Assembly: GCF_020181035.1 (NCBI RefSeq)
Contig: NZ_JAIQYY010000004.1
Span: 3,007 to 67,006, forward strand
DNA length: 64,000 bases
Direction of reading: 5' to 3'
Source: Streptomyces sp. CoH27
GTDB lineage: Bacteria > Actinomycetota > Actinomycetes > Streptomycetales > Streptomycetaceae
Below the pieces are notes generated by a model. The model saw only the letters and a program-made list of their open reading frames with translations. It did not search any database and was not told the DNA's origin. The position numbers and the translations under genes are program-made. Position 1 is the first letter of the stretch, and the number at the start of each line of letters is the position of its first letter. This document shows, in pieces, positions 36,176-45,800 of this stretch.

Positions 36176-36831
36176 CCAGCTACGCCGACATACCCAAACC
36201 CATCCGCTCCGGCTTGGTCATCGTCGACCCCCTACGCGGAACCCCCAATGACATCATCGTCCTCCAGTTCAACCCCGACAGCCTGGAGCGCAGTATCGCC
36301 CCCCAGGCCGCCGGGGCTGACAACTCGTCCGGTGATCGGACGGAGGCGTTGCGGCTCAAGGGGCCGGCCGTCGAGACGTGGAAGCTGACCGCTGACATCG
36401 ACGCGACCGATCAGCTGGATGTCGCCGCGCCGAACGGGATTCATCCGCAGCTCGCCGTGCTGGAGATGCTGGTGAGCCCGTCGTCGGCGAGCCTGCGGCA
36501 GCTCGAAGCGCTGGCGGCCCGCGGCACCTTGGAAATCACCCCCGTCGAGGCGCCGCTGACGCTCTTCACCTGGGGCAACAAGCGCGTCGTACCGGTCAGG
36601 CTCACCGAGTTCTCGATCACCGAGGAGGCGTTCGACGTCGACCTCAATCCGATCAGGGCTCAAGTGGCCATCACTCTACGGGTGCTGACGGTCAGTGATC
36701 TGCCGGTCACCAACCGGGGGTACGAGCTCTACCTCGCGTACCTGGCGCAGAAGGAGCGGCTGGCGGGTCCCGCCGCGACCCGGCGGTTCAGCGCGCTGGG
36801 GCTGAGCGGAAGCGGACTGGGAGGGATCTGA
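36172..36831 (+). CDS. CIS baseplate adaptor, N-terminal-domain protein (Afp7/gp53-like)
   Basis: The product is 219 residues from a GTG fused to the previous stop (GTGA). The motif IVLQFNPDSLERSIAPQAAG and the stretch VPVRLTEFSITEEAFDVDLN are typical of the domain that in Afp7-type proteins precedes LysM. Here that domain and LysM are on two genes. It should link the tube end to the baseplate hub. Confidence 0.85.
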   Translation: MTSYADIPKPIRSGLVIVDPLRGTPNDIIVLQFNPDSLERSIAPQAAGADNSSGDRTEALRLKGPAVETWKLTADIDATDQLDVAAPNGIHPQLAVLEMLVSPSSASLRQLEALAARGTLEITPVEAPLTLFTWGNKRVVPVRLTEFSITEEAFDVDLNPIRAQVAITLRVLTVSDLPVTNRGYELYLAYLAQKERLAGPAATRRFSALGLSGSGLGGI

Positions 36832-36837
36832 TCAACC

Positions 36838-37203
36838 ATGGCGTCACTGGAGAATCCGCTGGACGCGGTCGCGCTCACCCAGGCGACCACCTCCTACCCG
36901 CGATCGAGCCGCTACTACGGCCTGGGCACCGCCCGGTTCACGGAACCGGACGGCCATCAGGTCACCTACCTGCGTCGTCGCCTCCTGCCCGACCCGCAGA
37001 GCATGGCGGACCTGGCCACCCACACCGTCAGCACCGGCGACCGCCCCGACCTCCTCGCCGCCCGCTACCTGGGCAACGCCGAGCAGTGGTGGCGGATCGC
37101 GGACGCCAACCTGGTCCTGGACCCACGGGAGTTGACCAGCGAGCCGGGACGGCGGATCCGGATCACCCTGCCCAGCGGCGTGCCTGGAGGGGTGAATGGC
37201 TGA
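36838..37203 (+). CDS. cis7: LysM baseplate adaptor protein (Afp7/gp53-like)
   Basis: The product is 121 residues. The C-terminal half is LysM-like (HTVSTGDRPDLLAARYLGNA, then QWWRIADANLVLDPREL and IRITLP). Tail LysM proteins stabilise the junction between tube and spike. GGAGGG lies upstream. It overlaps the hub gene by eight bases. Confidence 0.88.
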   Translation: MASLENPLDAVALTQATTSYPRSSRYYGLGTARFTEPDGHQVTYLRRRLLPDPQSMADLATHTVSTGDRPDLLAARYLGNAEQWWRIADANLVLDPRELTSEPGRRIRITLPSGVPGGVNG

Positions 37204-38341
37204 GAACGGTCCGATCACGACCGGGCCGATCCATCTGACGCTGATGATGGGCCCGCAGCTGGCCGTACCCGTCGCGCAGGAGGTCGCGGACTCGCTCCTC
37301 TCCGTGCAGGTGACGGTGGCGTCGGGACAGCGCAGCGGCTTCCAGCTGGCGTTCGACCTGGCGAAGGACAGCCTGATCAGCCGCAGTCTGCTGCCGGGCG
37401 GCTCCTTCGATCCCAAGACACGCGTCATCATCACGATCACGGTCCAGGGCACCCCCACCGTGCTGATGGACGGTGTCATCATTCGCCAGGAAGTCGGCAT
37501 CAGCAACCAGCCGGGCCAGTCGACGCTCACGGTCACCGGCGAGGACCTGACCGTGCTGATGGACCTGGAGGAGCGCGCCGCCGTCCCGTACCCCGCGATG
37601 TCCCCGGCTGCACGCGTCCAGGCGATCATCGCCCAGTACGCCCAGTACGGGATCACCCCGCTGGTCGTCCCGGAGCTCATCCCGCAGACCCCTATGCCCA
37701 CTCAGCGCGTGGACTTCCAGAAGGGCACCGATCTCGCCTACATCAACCAGCTGGCGCAGGCGAACGGTTACGCCTTCTTCCTCGACCCGGGGCCGGTCCC
37801 GGGGCAGAGCCGCGCCTACTGGGGACCGGAGGTCCGCCTCGGCGAGCCGCAGCACGCGCTGAACGTCAACATGGACGGGCTCTCCAACGTCGACCAGCTC
37901 ACCTTCGCCTTCGACGGGACCGCGCGGGAGCAGCCCGAGGCGCGCATCCAGTTGCCCGCCACCCGCGTCTCGGCCATCCTGCCCGTACCCGAAGTGAGCA
38001 TCCTGCGCCCGCCGTTGGCCCGGCGCCCGGCGCCCGCGCTGAAGAAGACCGTCATCGGGGACACCGCGAAGAAGGACAGCGGACAGGGCATCGCCGAAGC
38101 CCTCGCCAAGGCCGCGGAATCCGCCGACGCCGTCACCGGCTCCGGGCAGCTGGACGTAGTCCGGTACGGATACGTGCTCCGCGCCCGGGAACTGGTCGGC
38201 GTCCGCGGCGCCGGGATCACCTACGACGGCCGGTACTACGTGAAGTCCGTGACCCACAACCTGCAACGCGGCTCGTACACGCAGAACTTCACCCTTGCTC
38301 GCGAGGGGCTGATCGCACTGGAGCCCACGGTCGTCCCCTAG
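37196..38341 (+). CDS. cis8: CIS baseplate hub (gp27-like part of VgrG)
   Basis: The product is 381 residues. The motifs GFQLAFDLAKDSLISRSLLP, DGVIIRQEVGISNQPGQSTL, and TDLAYINQLAQANGYAFFLD are those of hub proteins in VgrG and gp27 families. The C-terminal strand pattern YVKSVTHNLQRGSYTQNFTL closes the tube-like ring. In this cluster the hub and the spike are separate genes instead of one VgrG. GGAGGGG precedes the ATG. Confidence 0.9.
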   Translation: MAENGPITTGPIHLTLMMGPQLAVPVAQEVADSLLSVQVTVASGQRSGFQLAFDLAKDSLISRSLLPGGSFDPKTRVIITITVQGTPTVLMDGVIIRQEVGISNQPGQSTLTVTGEDLTVLMDLEERAAVPYPAMSPAARVQAIIAQYAQYGITPLVVPELIPQTPMPTQRVDFQKGTDLAYINQLAQANGYAFFLDPGPVPGQSRAYWGPEVRLGEPQHALNVNMDGLSNVDQLTFAFDGTAREQPEARIQLPATRVSAILPVPEVSILRPPLARRPAPALKKTVIGDTAKKDSGQGIAEALAKAAESADAVTGSGQLDVVRYGYVLRARELVGVRGAGITYDGRYYVKSVTHNLQRGSYTQNFTLAREGLIALEPTVVP

Positions 38342-38351
38342 GAGACAGAGA

Positions 38352-38864
38352 ATGGCTGCTGAACCCACCCGTTACCTCGGCAAGTACCGGGGCACCGTGG
38401 TGAGCAACGCCGACCCCATGCGCGTGGGCCGGCTCCAGGTCCAGGTCCCGGACGTGCTCGGCGACGTGACCTCGACCTGGGCCATGCCGTGCTTCCCGCT
38501 GGCCGGTCCCGGGATGGGGCAGTTCCATCTGCCGCCGGTGGACGCCGGTGTGTGGGTGGAGTTCGAGCAGGGCGACCCCAGCTACCCCATCTGGACGGGC
38601 TGTTGGTACGGCGGCTTCCACGAGGTGCCGGAAGACGCCATGACCACCGGCAACGACCCGAACGTGGTGCTCCAGACGCCCGGTCGGCGCCAGATCGTCC
38701 TCTCCGACGAGCCCGGCGGCAAGGGCATCACCCTCAAGCACCCCTCCGGCGCGTCGATCGTCATCGACGACACGGGGGTGCACATCAGCAACGGCCAGGG
38801 CGCGGTGATCTCCCTCGTGGGGCCGACCGTGACCATCAACAACGACGCGCTCAACATCACCTGA
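38352..38864 (+). CDS. CIS spike protein (gp5 OB-fold plus beta-helix)
   Basis: The product is 170 residues. The OB-fold start (YRGTVVSNADPMRVGRLQVQ, then VPDVLGD, and PVDAGVWVEFEQGDPSYPIW) is the classic gp5/baseplate V motif. The rest (KGITLKHPSGASIVIDDTGV to INNDALNIT) is a short beta-helix needle. Together with the hub it forms the piercing spike. GGAGA precedes the ATG; it follows the hub by ten bases. Confidence 0.92.
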   Translation: MAAEPTRYLGKYRGTVVSNADPMRVGRLQVQVPDVLGDVTSTWAMPCFPLAGPGMGQFHLPPVDAGVWVEFEQGDPSYPIWTGCWYGGFHEVPEDAMTTGNDPNVVLQTPGRRQIVLSDEPGGKGITLKHPSGASIVIDDTGVHISNGQGAVISLVGPTVTINNDALNIT

Positions 38865-38891
38865 ATTCCGACGGGGGAAGGCCAAGTTCAC

Positions 38892-39224
38892 GTGTCCGGA
38901 AATCTTGTCACCATCAGCGCCACGGTGCTGTGCCCGCACGGCGGTCAGGCGAACGTCCTGCCCGCCCAGTCCCGGGTGCTCGTCGACGGCAGCCCGGCCG
39001 CCACCGAGGCCGACGTCTACACGGTGACCGGCTGCACCTTCACCGCCGGTGGAAAGGCCGACCCCTGCACGACGGTCCGCTGGACGGGGACCTCCGCGCG
39101 CATCCGCATCAACGGCTCGCCCGCCCTGCTGCAGGACTCGACGGCGCTCTGCCACACGGCCGAGGGCGCGACCCAGGGCCCGCCGAACGTCACCGTCGTA
39201 CAGCAGCGGGTGGTGGGACGATGA
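38892..39224 (+). CDS. cis10: PAAR-like spike-tip protein
   Basis: The product is 110 residues from GTG 38892 with GGGGGAAGG upstream. The pattern CPHGGQANVLPAQSRVLVDG, then GCTFTAGGKADPCTTVRW and CHTAEG, is that of PAAR-like/DUF4280-type tips, with Cys and His that may bind a metal at the point. It sharpens the spike. The stop overlaps the gp25-like gene as ATGA. Confidence 0.88.
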   Translation: MSGNLVTISATVLCPHGGQANVLPAQSRVLVDGSPAATEADVYTVTGCTFTAGGKADPCTTVRWTGTSARIRINGSPALLQDSTALCHTAEGATQGPPNVTVVQQRVVGR

Positions 39225-39694
39225 GCCCGCGCAACCGCCGAACCGGGGCGGCGGGTGCGGTCGCCGCGGTGGGTTCCCGGGCCGAGCGCGTCATCCGGCT
39301 GCCCGCGCCGCAGCCGTACCCGCCCCGTACGGACATCGCTTTCCCCTTCCACGTCGACAGCCGCGGCCGTACCGCGGACAGCGACTACGACGGCCACGTC
39401 CGCGACATGATCGAGCAGTTGCTCTTCACCAGCCCGGGGGAGCGGGTGATGCGCCCCGACTTCGGCTGCGGGCTGCTCGACCTGGTCTTCGCGCCCAACA
39501 GCCCGGAGCTGGCCTCCGCGCTCCAGCTCTCCGTCCAGGCCGCCCTGCAGCGCTGGCTCGGCGACGTGATCGAGGTGGACGCGCTCGACGTGGTCAGCGA
39601 GGAGAACGTGGTGCGGGTGCACCTGGCCTATACCGTCCGGCGCACCGGGTCGCGACGGACCGACGTGTTCGAGGGGAGCGGGGTAGCCGCGTGA
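39221..39694 (+). CDS. cis9: gp25-like baseplate wedge protein
   Basis: The product is 157 residues. The signature IEQLLFTSPGERVMRPDFGC, then GLLDLVFAPNSPEL, is diagnostic of the gp25/lysozyme-like baseplate family, which starts sheath assembly. It has no real lysozyme activity in this class. ATG is fused to the PAAR-like stop and its own stop is fused to the next GTG. Confidence 0.94.
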   Translation: MSPRNRRTGAAGAVAAVGSRAERVIRLPAPQPYPPRTDIAFPFHVDSRGRTADSDYDGHVRDMIEQLLFTSPGERVMRPDFGCGLLDLVFAPNSPELASALQLSVQAALQRWLGDVIEVDALDVVSEENVVRVHLAYTVRRTGSRRTDVFEGSGVAA

Positions 39695-42600
39695 GCAGCA
39701 CAGACTGCCGGACCGACCGGCGCCGCGGCGCGGTCCGTGCCGCGCACCTGCACGGCGTGGACGAGGTGGAGACGAGTGACGACGGCCGTACGCTCGTCGT
39801 CACCTTTCTCGGCAAGGCGCCGCATCATCTGACGCATCATCACATACGTGTCGAGGGCGGCCGCCGTATCAGGGACATCCGCGCCCTGGCGGTCGAGATC
39901 GTCCGCGAGGACGACCCCGAGCTCGACGACCGGATGTTCGTCACCCTGGACAAGGCGGGGGACGCCTCGCCCTACCGACTCCGCGTCGTCGAGACCGACG
40001 CCTTCGGCCGGCCGGGCACACAGCCGCGCCGCGGCTTCGATGTCCGGTACGCCGCCGCCGAGTTCACCTTCGACCAGGGCGGACCCAGCCCGTACGACTG
40101 CGCCGGGGACGAGGAGGACTGCGCCCCGCAGTACGCCCGCCACCCGGTCATCGACTACACCGCACGCGACTACGACAGCCTGCGACGGCTGATCCTGGAC
40201 CGGATGAGCCTGACCGCCCCCGGCTGGGTCGAGCGCCACGCCCCCGACGTCGGCACGGCCCTGGTCGAGCTGCTGGCCTACACCGGCGACCAACTCTCCT
40301 ACCACCAGGACGCGGTGGCCACCGAGGCATACCTCGCCACGGCCCGCCGCAGGGTCTCGGTCCGCCGTCACGTCCGCCTGATCGACTACGCGATGCACGA
40401 CGGCTGCAACGCCCGCGCGTTCATGGTCCTCCAGACGGCCCGTCCATGCGCCCTGCCCAGGGGTGAGTTCCGCTTCGCCGCCATCGACGTGTCGCGCCTG
40501 GGACCGCAGGAGCGCCCGGACTTCGGCACGGTCATCGCCGACGAGGACCTGGACGCCCTCGCCGACCTCCCCGTCGGCCTGGAGATCTTCGAGCCGCTGA
40601 ACCCGGGCTCCGACGTCCAACTCCGCCCCGAGCACAACGAGATCCGCTTCTGGACCTGGGGCGAGGAGGAATGCCTCCTGCCCAAGGGCACCACCGCCGC
40701 GACCCTCATGGACACCCCGCAGCGGGGCCTGAAGCTCAAACCCGGCGATCTGCTCGTCCTGGAGGAGGCCCTCGGCCCGCGCACCGGCACACCCGCCGGA
40801 GCGGACCCGACGCACCGCCAGGTGGTCCGGCTCACCTCGGTCGTCCCCGGCGAGGACGAGCTGTACGAGCAGCCGATCGTCGAAGTGGCCTGGAGCCAGG
40901 GAGACGCGCTGACCTTCCCACTGTGCCTGTCCGCGCGCGGCGGGCTCGACTGCGCCCTCATCACGGATGTCAGCGTCGCCCGCGGCAACGTCGTCCTGGT
41001 CGACCACGGCCGTTCGCTGACCTTCTGCGGCGGCGCCCCCGAGCGCTTCGCGGTCCCGCCCGCGCCCGCCGAACTCAAGCCCTGCGGCCCCACCGCCTTC
41101 GGCTGTTCCGACGAGCGCACCCAGGGCAGCCCCGCCGCCGAGGCCGTTCACGCCCTGCTCGAACAGACCCGCCACGGACGGCCACTGACACCTGATCAGG
41201 TACGCGGTCTGGCACCGCTCCTGGGCGCGGAAGCCGTCACCCGCGCAGGCATATCCGTCGTCCTCGCCCCCGGCACCACGGTCGAGGAACGCGTCCAGCC
41301 CTCCACCGCCGACGCCCAGGCCCAGGCCCTGGAGAGACTGCTCGCCCAGACCACCTACCCGGCGATCACCCCCCGCTTCCGCCCGGTCCTGCGCTACGCC
41401 CCCGTCACCCAGGCCACCCCCTACCCCGACCCCGCTCGCATCGCCGCGGGCCAGGCAGCCCGGCTGGCAGCCGTACCCACCCGCCTGAGCGAGCGGATCG
41501 AGGAGCTGTGGCGTCGCGCCGAGGAGGGTGAGCCGCCCACCGAGGGCGAGATCGACGAGCTGACCGTGGCCTTCGGCGCCCGTACGATCCAGCGCCTGCG
41601 CATCGAGGAGCACCCCAGCCGCGCCCTTCGGGAGCTCTACGACCGCCGGACCCGCCTCCTCGCCGGCAAGCTGCGCCGCCTGGAGGTGCTCACCGCCCGC
41701 GCCCACGCGGGCACGGTGCTCAACCGCTACGTGGCGTGGGAGATCGCCCAGAGCTGGGGCGAGCGCTACGCCGCCGAACTGGACCCCGGCGACCCCGTTC
41801 TCGCCGGACCGGCCGCCGACGGCCTGCGCCAGGACCCGCGCACCGCGCTGCCCGCCGTTCGCGCCCAGGCCGGCGACGGGGTGTGGACGGCCCGGCGCGA
41901 CCTGCTCGCCGACGGCCCGCGCGGCCACCACATGGTCGGCGAGGTCGAGGACGACGGACGCCTGGCCCTGCGCTTCGGCGACGGCAAGCACGGCGCGCCG
42001 CCCCCGCCCGGCGCCACACTGGAGGTCGCCTACCGCGTCGGCAACGGCGCATCGGGCAACGTCGGCGCCGAGGCGATCAACCACCTCGTCCTCTGCCGCG
42101 GCAGCGACGACAGCGGCCGCGGCACGCGCTCGCGACGAGCCGCCTTCGAGGCGGTCTCGGCGGTCCGCAACCCGCTCCCCGCCGTCGGCGGCACCGAGCC
42201 CGAGGCGATCGAAGAGGTCCGCCGGCTCGCCCCGCTCGCCCCGCACCGCGAGCTCAGGCGCGCCATCACCCCCGGCGACTACGCGGCTCTGGCCGCCCGG
42301 GTCCCGGGCGTGCGCCGGGCCGCCGCCGAACTGCGCTGGACCGGCAGCGGCCAGGAGATGCACGTCGCCGTGGAGGCGGTGGAGCGCCCGAGGGCCGCCG
42401 TGGCGGGCGGCCCCGCAGGGGCCGTCGACTTCCCCGTGCCCGGCGAGGCACTGATGCGGGCTGTCGAGCACAGCCTGCTGCCCTACCGTCGCATCGGCCA
42501 CGAGCTGGTGGTGCGCCCCGCGCTCCAGGTCCCGGTCGATCTCGCGCTGTCGGTCTGCGTGGACCCCGCCCATCAACTCGGCCATGTGCTCACCGAGTTG

Positions 42601-42894
42601 CGCCGGGTGCTGGGCAACCGCCGCCTCCCCGACGGCAGGCTCGGGTTCTTCCACCCGGACGCGCTGACCTTCGGCGATCCGGTCCGCGTCAGCCGCCTGG
42701 TCACCGCCGCCGCGGCGGTCCCCGGTGTGCTCAGCGCCAAGGTGACCCGCCTGCGGCGCCTCTTCCGCACCGACCAGGGCGAGTTGGCGGCCGGAGTCCT
42801 GCCAGTGGGCGCTCTTGAGGTCGCGGTGTGCGACAACGACCCCGCACGGCCCGAGAACGGCCGGCTCAGCATCGAGATCGGAGGCGGACGATGA
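39691..42894 (+). CDS. cis11: Large baseplate wedge protein (gp6/baseplate J-like)
   Basis: The product is 1067 residues from GTG 39691 (GTGA overlap); a longer in-frame reading from 39049 overlaps two genes and is rejected. The conserved part is DYTARDYDSLRRLILDRM, then LVELLAYTGDQLSYHQDAVA, and FGDGKHGAPPPPGATLEVAY (about 763-782) with YRVGNGASGNVGAE. These are baseplate J motifs. It forms the wedge ring that holds the sheath. The stop overlaps the next ATG. Confidence 0.92.
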   Translation: MSSTDCRTDRRRGAVRAAHLHGVDEVETSDDGRTLVVTFLGKAPHHLTHHHIRVEGGRRIRDIRALAVEIVREDDPELDDRMFVTLDKAGDASPYRLRVVETDAFGRPGTQPRRGFDVRYAAAEFTFDQGGPSPYDCAGDEEDCAPQYARHPVIDYTARDYDSLRRLILDRMSLTAPGWVERHAPDVGTALVELLAYTGDQLSYHQDAVATEAYLATARRRVSVRRHVRLIDYAMHDGCNARAFMVLQTARPCALPRGEFRFAAIDVSRLGPQERPDFGTVIADEDLDALADLPVGLEIFEPLNPGSDVQLRPEHNEIRFWTWGEEECLLPKGTTAATLMDTPQRGLKLKPGDLLVLEEALGPRTGTPAGADPTHRQVVRLTSVVPGEDELYEQPIVEVAWSQGDALTFPLCLSARGGLDCALITDVSVARGNVVLVDHGRSLTFCGGAPERFAVPPAPAELKPCGPTAFGCSDERTQGSPAAEAVHALLEQTRHGRPLTPDQVRGLAPLLGAEAVTRAGISVVLAPGTTVEERVQPSTADAQAQALERLLAQTTYPAITPRFRPVLRYAPVTQATPYPDPARIAAGQAARLAAVPTRLSERIEELWRRAEEGEPPTEGEIDELTVAFGARTIQRLRIEEHPSRALRELYDRRTRLLAGKLRRLEVLTARAHAGTVLNRYVAWEIAQSWGERYAAELDPGDPVLAGPAADGLRQDPRTALPAVRAQAGDGVWTARRDLLADGPRGHHMVGEVEDDGRLALRFGDGKHGAPPPPGATLEVAYRVGNGASGNVGAEAINHLVLCRGSDDSGRGTRSRRAAFEAVSAVRNPLPAVGGTEPEAIEEVRRLAPLAPHRELRRAITPGDYAALAARVPGVRRAAAELRWTGSGQEMHVAVEAVERPRAAVAGGPAGAVDFPVPGEALMRAVEHSLLPYRRIGHELVVRPALQVPVDLALSVCVDPAHQLGHVLTELRRVLGNRRLPDGRLGFFHPDALTFGDPVRVSRLVTAAAAVPGVLSAKVTRLRRLFRTDQGELAAGVLPVGALEVAVCDNDPARPENGRLSIEIGGGR

Positions 42895-45800
42895 CCGGCA
42901 CCCCGTGCAGCTGCGGTTGCGGTCGCGGCGGAGCCGACCCGGCGACGCCGGTCGAGGTGTTCAACCCGCCGGGCCTGGACGCGGTGCGCTACCGGGTGGG
43001 GGAGTACGGGCGCTTCGTCTCCGCGATGTTGGACCGGCTCTCCGACCCGGCCTACCCCGCCCTGCGGGGCCTCACCGTGCGCACACCGGACGACCCGGCG
43101 ATCGCACTGGTCGACGCCGCGGCCGTGGTCGGCGACGTCCTCACCTTCTACTCGGAGCGGATCGCCAACGAGGGCTACCTGCGCACCGCCACCGAGGAGG
43201 GCTCGCTCGCCCTGCTCGGCGGCCTGGTCGGCCACAAGCCCCGTCCGGGCGTCGCCGCCGAGACCTATCTGGCGTACACCGTGGACCGCGATCCGCGCAG
43301 CGGCCAGGAGACCGCGGTCGTCGTCCCGCGCGGCACGCGCTCGCAGAGCGTCCCGGGCCAGGGCGAGGAGCCGCAGTCCTTCGAGACCGTCGAGGACCTC
43401 ACGGCCCGCTGGTCCTGGAACGAGCTCCAGGTCCTCCAGCGGCGCCCCTACCAGCTGACGGCGGCCCGACTCGCCAAGCGGAGCAGCCTGTTCGCCGCAG
43501 GCACGACCAACAACATCAAACAGGGCGACCAACTGCTCTTCATCTTCAGCGCCGACCGCGCCGCCGACCGCAGCCAGCGCATCCTCCTCACGGTCCCCGG
43601 CGTCAACGTCGACCGGGACAGCGGCACCACGGTCATCGGCCTGCCGCAGGCCTCACTGCCCTCCCTCCAGGGAATCAAGACCGTACTCACCCGCTGGATC
43701 ACCCCCGGCGGGGAGCACAACCCCAATCCCTGGCCCGAACACAGCCGCATCGTCAGCGACTTCGACGACCAGGTGCTGGCCCCGCTGCGCAGCGAACTGG
43801 ACACCCTCGACACCCCGCCGAAGCTCGCCGACCGGCTGACGCAGATCCTCGCCCGGCTGCGCGAGGCCAAGGCCTACGGGCAGGACTACCGGGACGTCTC
43901 CGACTGGTTCGAGGCCCTCGACACCGAACTGACCCGGCTGCGCGCCCAGGCCCTCGCTCTGCAACCGCCGCAACCGGCCACAGCCGGGACCGGCGCGCGC
44001 ACCGCCGCCGCATCACACGTGTCTGACGTCGCCTCACCTCCCGGAGCTCCCGGCAGCGAGCCGGGGGACTCTCCCGGCGAGGTGCACGATCCGGCCCTGG
44101 CCGGCCTGGGCCCGCTGCTCTCCGCCCTGCGCACCCCGGCGGCCGGCCTGCCCCCGGACGCCCGCTCGCTCCCGCGCGATCCGCAGCGCAGCTACGCCCC
44201 CGGCTCCGACCTCGGCACCCAACTGCTCACGGCGCTCGACCCGCGGCTGCGCGACGGCCTCTACTCCGCCTGGGGCAACGCCGACCTCGGCGCGCCCCTC
44301 GCACTGCTCGACGCGCAGGCCATGCGGGTCACCGCGACGCCCTTCGGCGCCACCGCCCCGCTCAAGCCGGTCTACGACACCACAGGCCGCGTCGAGAGCT
44401 ACGCCGACTGGCCGCTCACCGGCTCCAAGCTCACCGGCATCCGCATCGACTACGACACGGACGGCACCACCCCCCACGGCATCGCGTTCAGCTACACCGA
44501 GGCCGGCGGATCGGTGAGCCTGAACTTCACGCTCCCCCAGGACGACGGCCCGCACGAATTCGGCCCCGGCCGGATCGAACTCGCCACCACCGGCGACGAG
44601 TCGGCGCTGCGCCGGGCCTTCGAGGCCGGTCAGGAACACGGTGTCACCGCGCGCCTGCAGGCCCACCTCCCGGAGCGCGACCTCTTCGTCTCCCGCCCCG
44701 GCGACGACGGCCGCATCCACGTCACCATCACCGCGACCGGCACCACCGACGAGGGTGACGGCAACGGCCCCAACCCGCCGCTGCCCGAGCCGCTCGACTT
44801 CCACCTCGCCCCCGGCGACCGACTGACGGTCCCGCAGGGCGCCTACCAGATCACGGTGGAGCGCTCCACCGGTGACGGCGCCACCTCCGTCGGGATCAGC
44901 CTCGCCTCCCAACTCGGCCTGACCTCACGCAATGTGCTCGCGCTCGACGCGGTCTACGAGGGCATCGCCCCCGGTAGCTGGATCGCCGTCGACCGCCCCC
45001 GCAAGGGCGTGACCAGCGGCGTCCCCGGTGATCCCGCGCTCTCCAGGGTCATCACCCGGGTGAGCGGCGTCCGCGTGCTCTCCCGCGCCGACTTCGGCAT
45101 CACCGGCAAGGTCACCGAGCTGACCCTGGAGGACCCCTGGCTGGACGAGAAGGACACCCTGCTCTCGCACATCCGTGACACCAGCGTCTACGCCCGCGGC
45201 GAGAGCTTCCGGCTGGCCGACGAGCCGCTCACCGACGACGTGGGCGGCGACCTGATCGACCTGGCCCAGCTCCACCAAGGCCTGGCCCCCGGCCGCTGGA
45301 TCGTCGTCTCCGGTGAGCGGACCGACATCCCCGGCACCCCGGGCGTGCACGGCAGCGAGCCGGCCATGGTCCTCCAGGCCGTCCAGTCCGTGGACCCGGC
45401 CCTGCCCGGCAACACGGTCCGCACCACCCTCATGCTCACCGCCCCGCTCGCCTACCGCTACAAGCGCTCCACGGTGAAGATCTACGGCAACGTGGTCCGC
45501 GCCACCCAGGGTGCCACCCGCGACGAACCGATCGGCAGCGGCGACGCGAGCCAGGCCGGCCAGAGCTTCGTCCTCTGGCAGGCCCCGCTCACCTGGCTGG
45601 CGGCCGACACCCCGGAAGGCGCGGCCAGCACCCTGCGCATCCGCGTCGACGGAGTCCTCTGGCACGAGGTGGACACCCTCGCCGCGGCCGGCCCGCACGA
45701 CCGCGTCTACACCACGAGCACCACCGAGGACGGCCGGATCCGGGTCACCTTCGGCGACGGCGTCCACGGCTCCCGCCTGCCGGGCGGCCACGAGAACGTC

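Noticed and set aside
39628..42654. 1008-codon minus-strand open frame
   Set aside because: Antisense shadow of the baseplate J-like gene.
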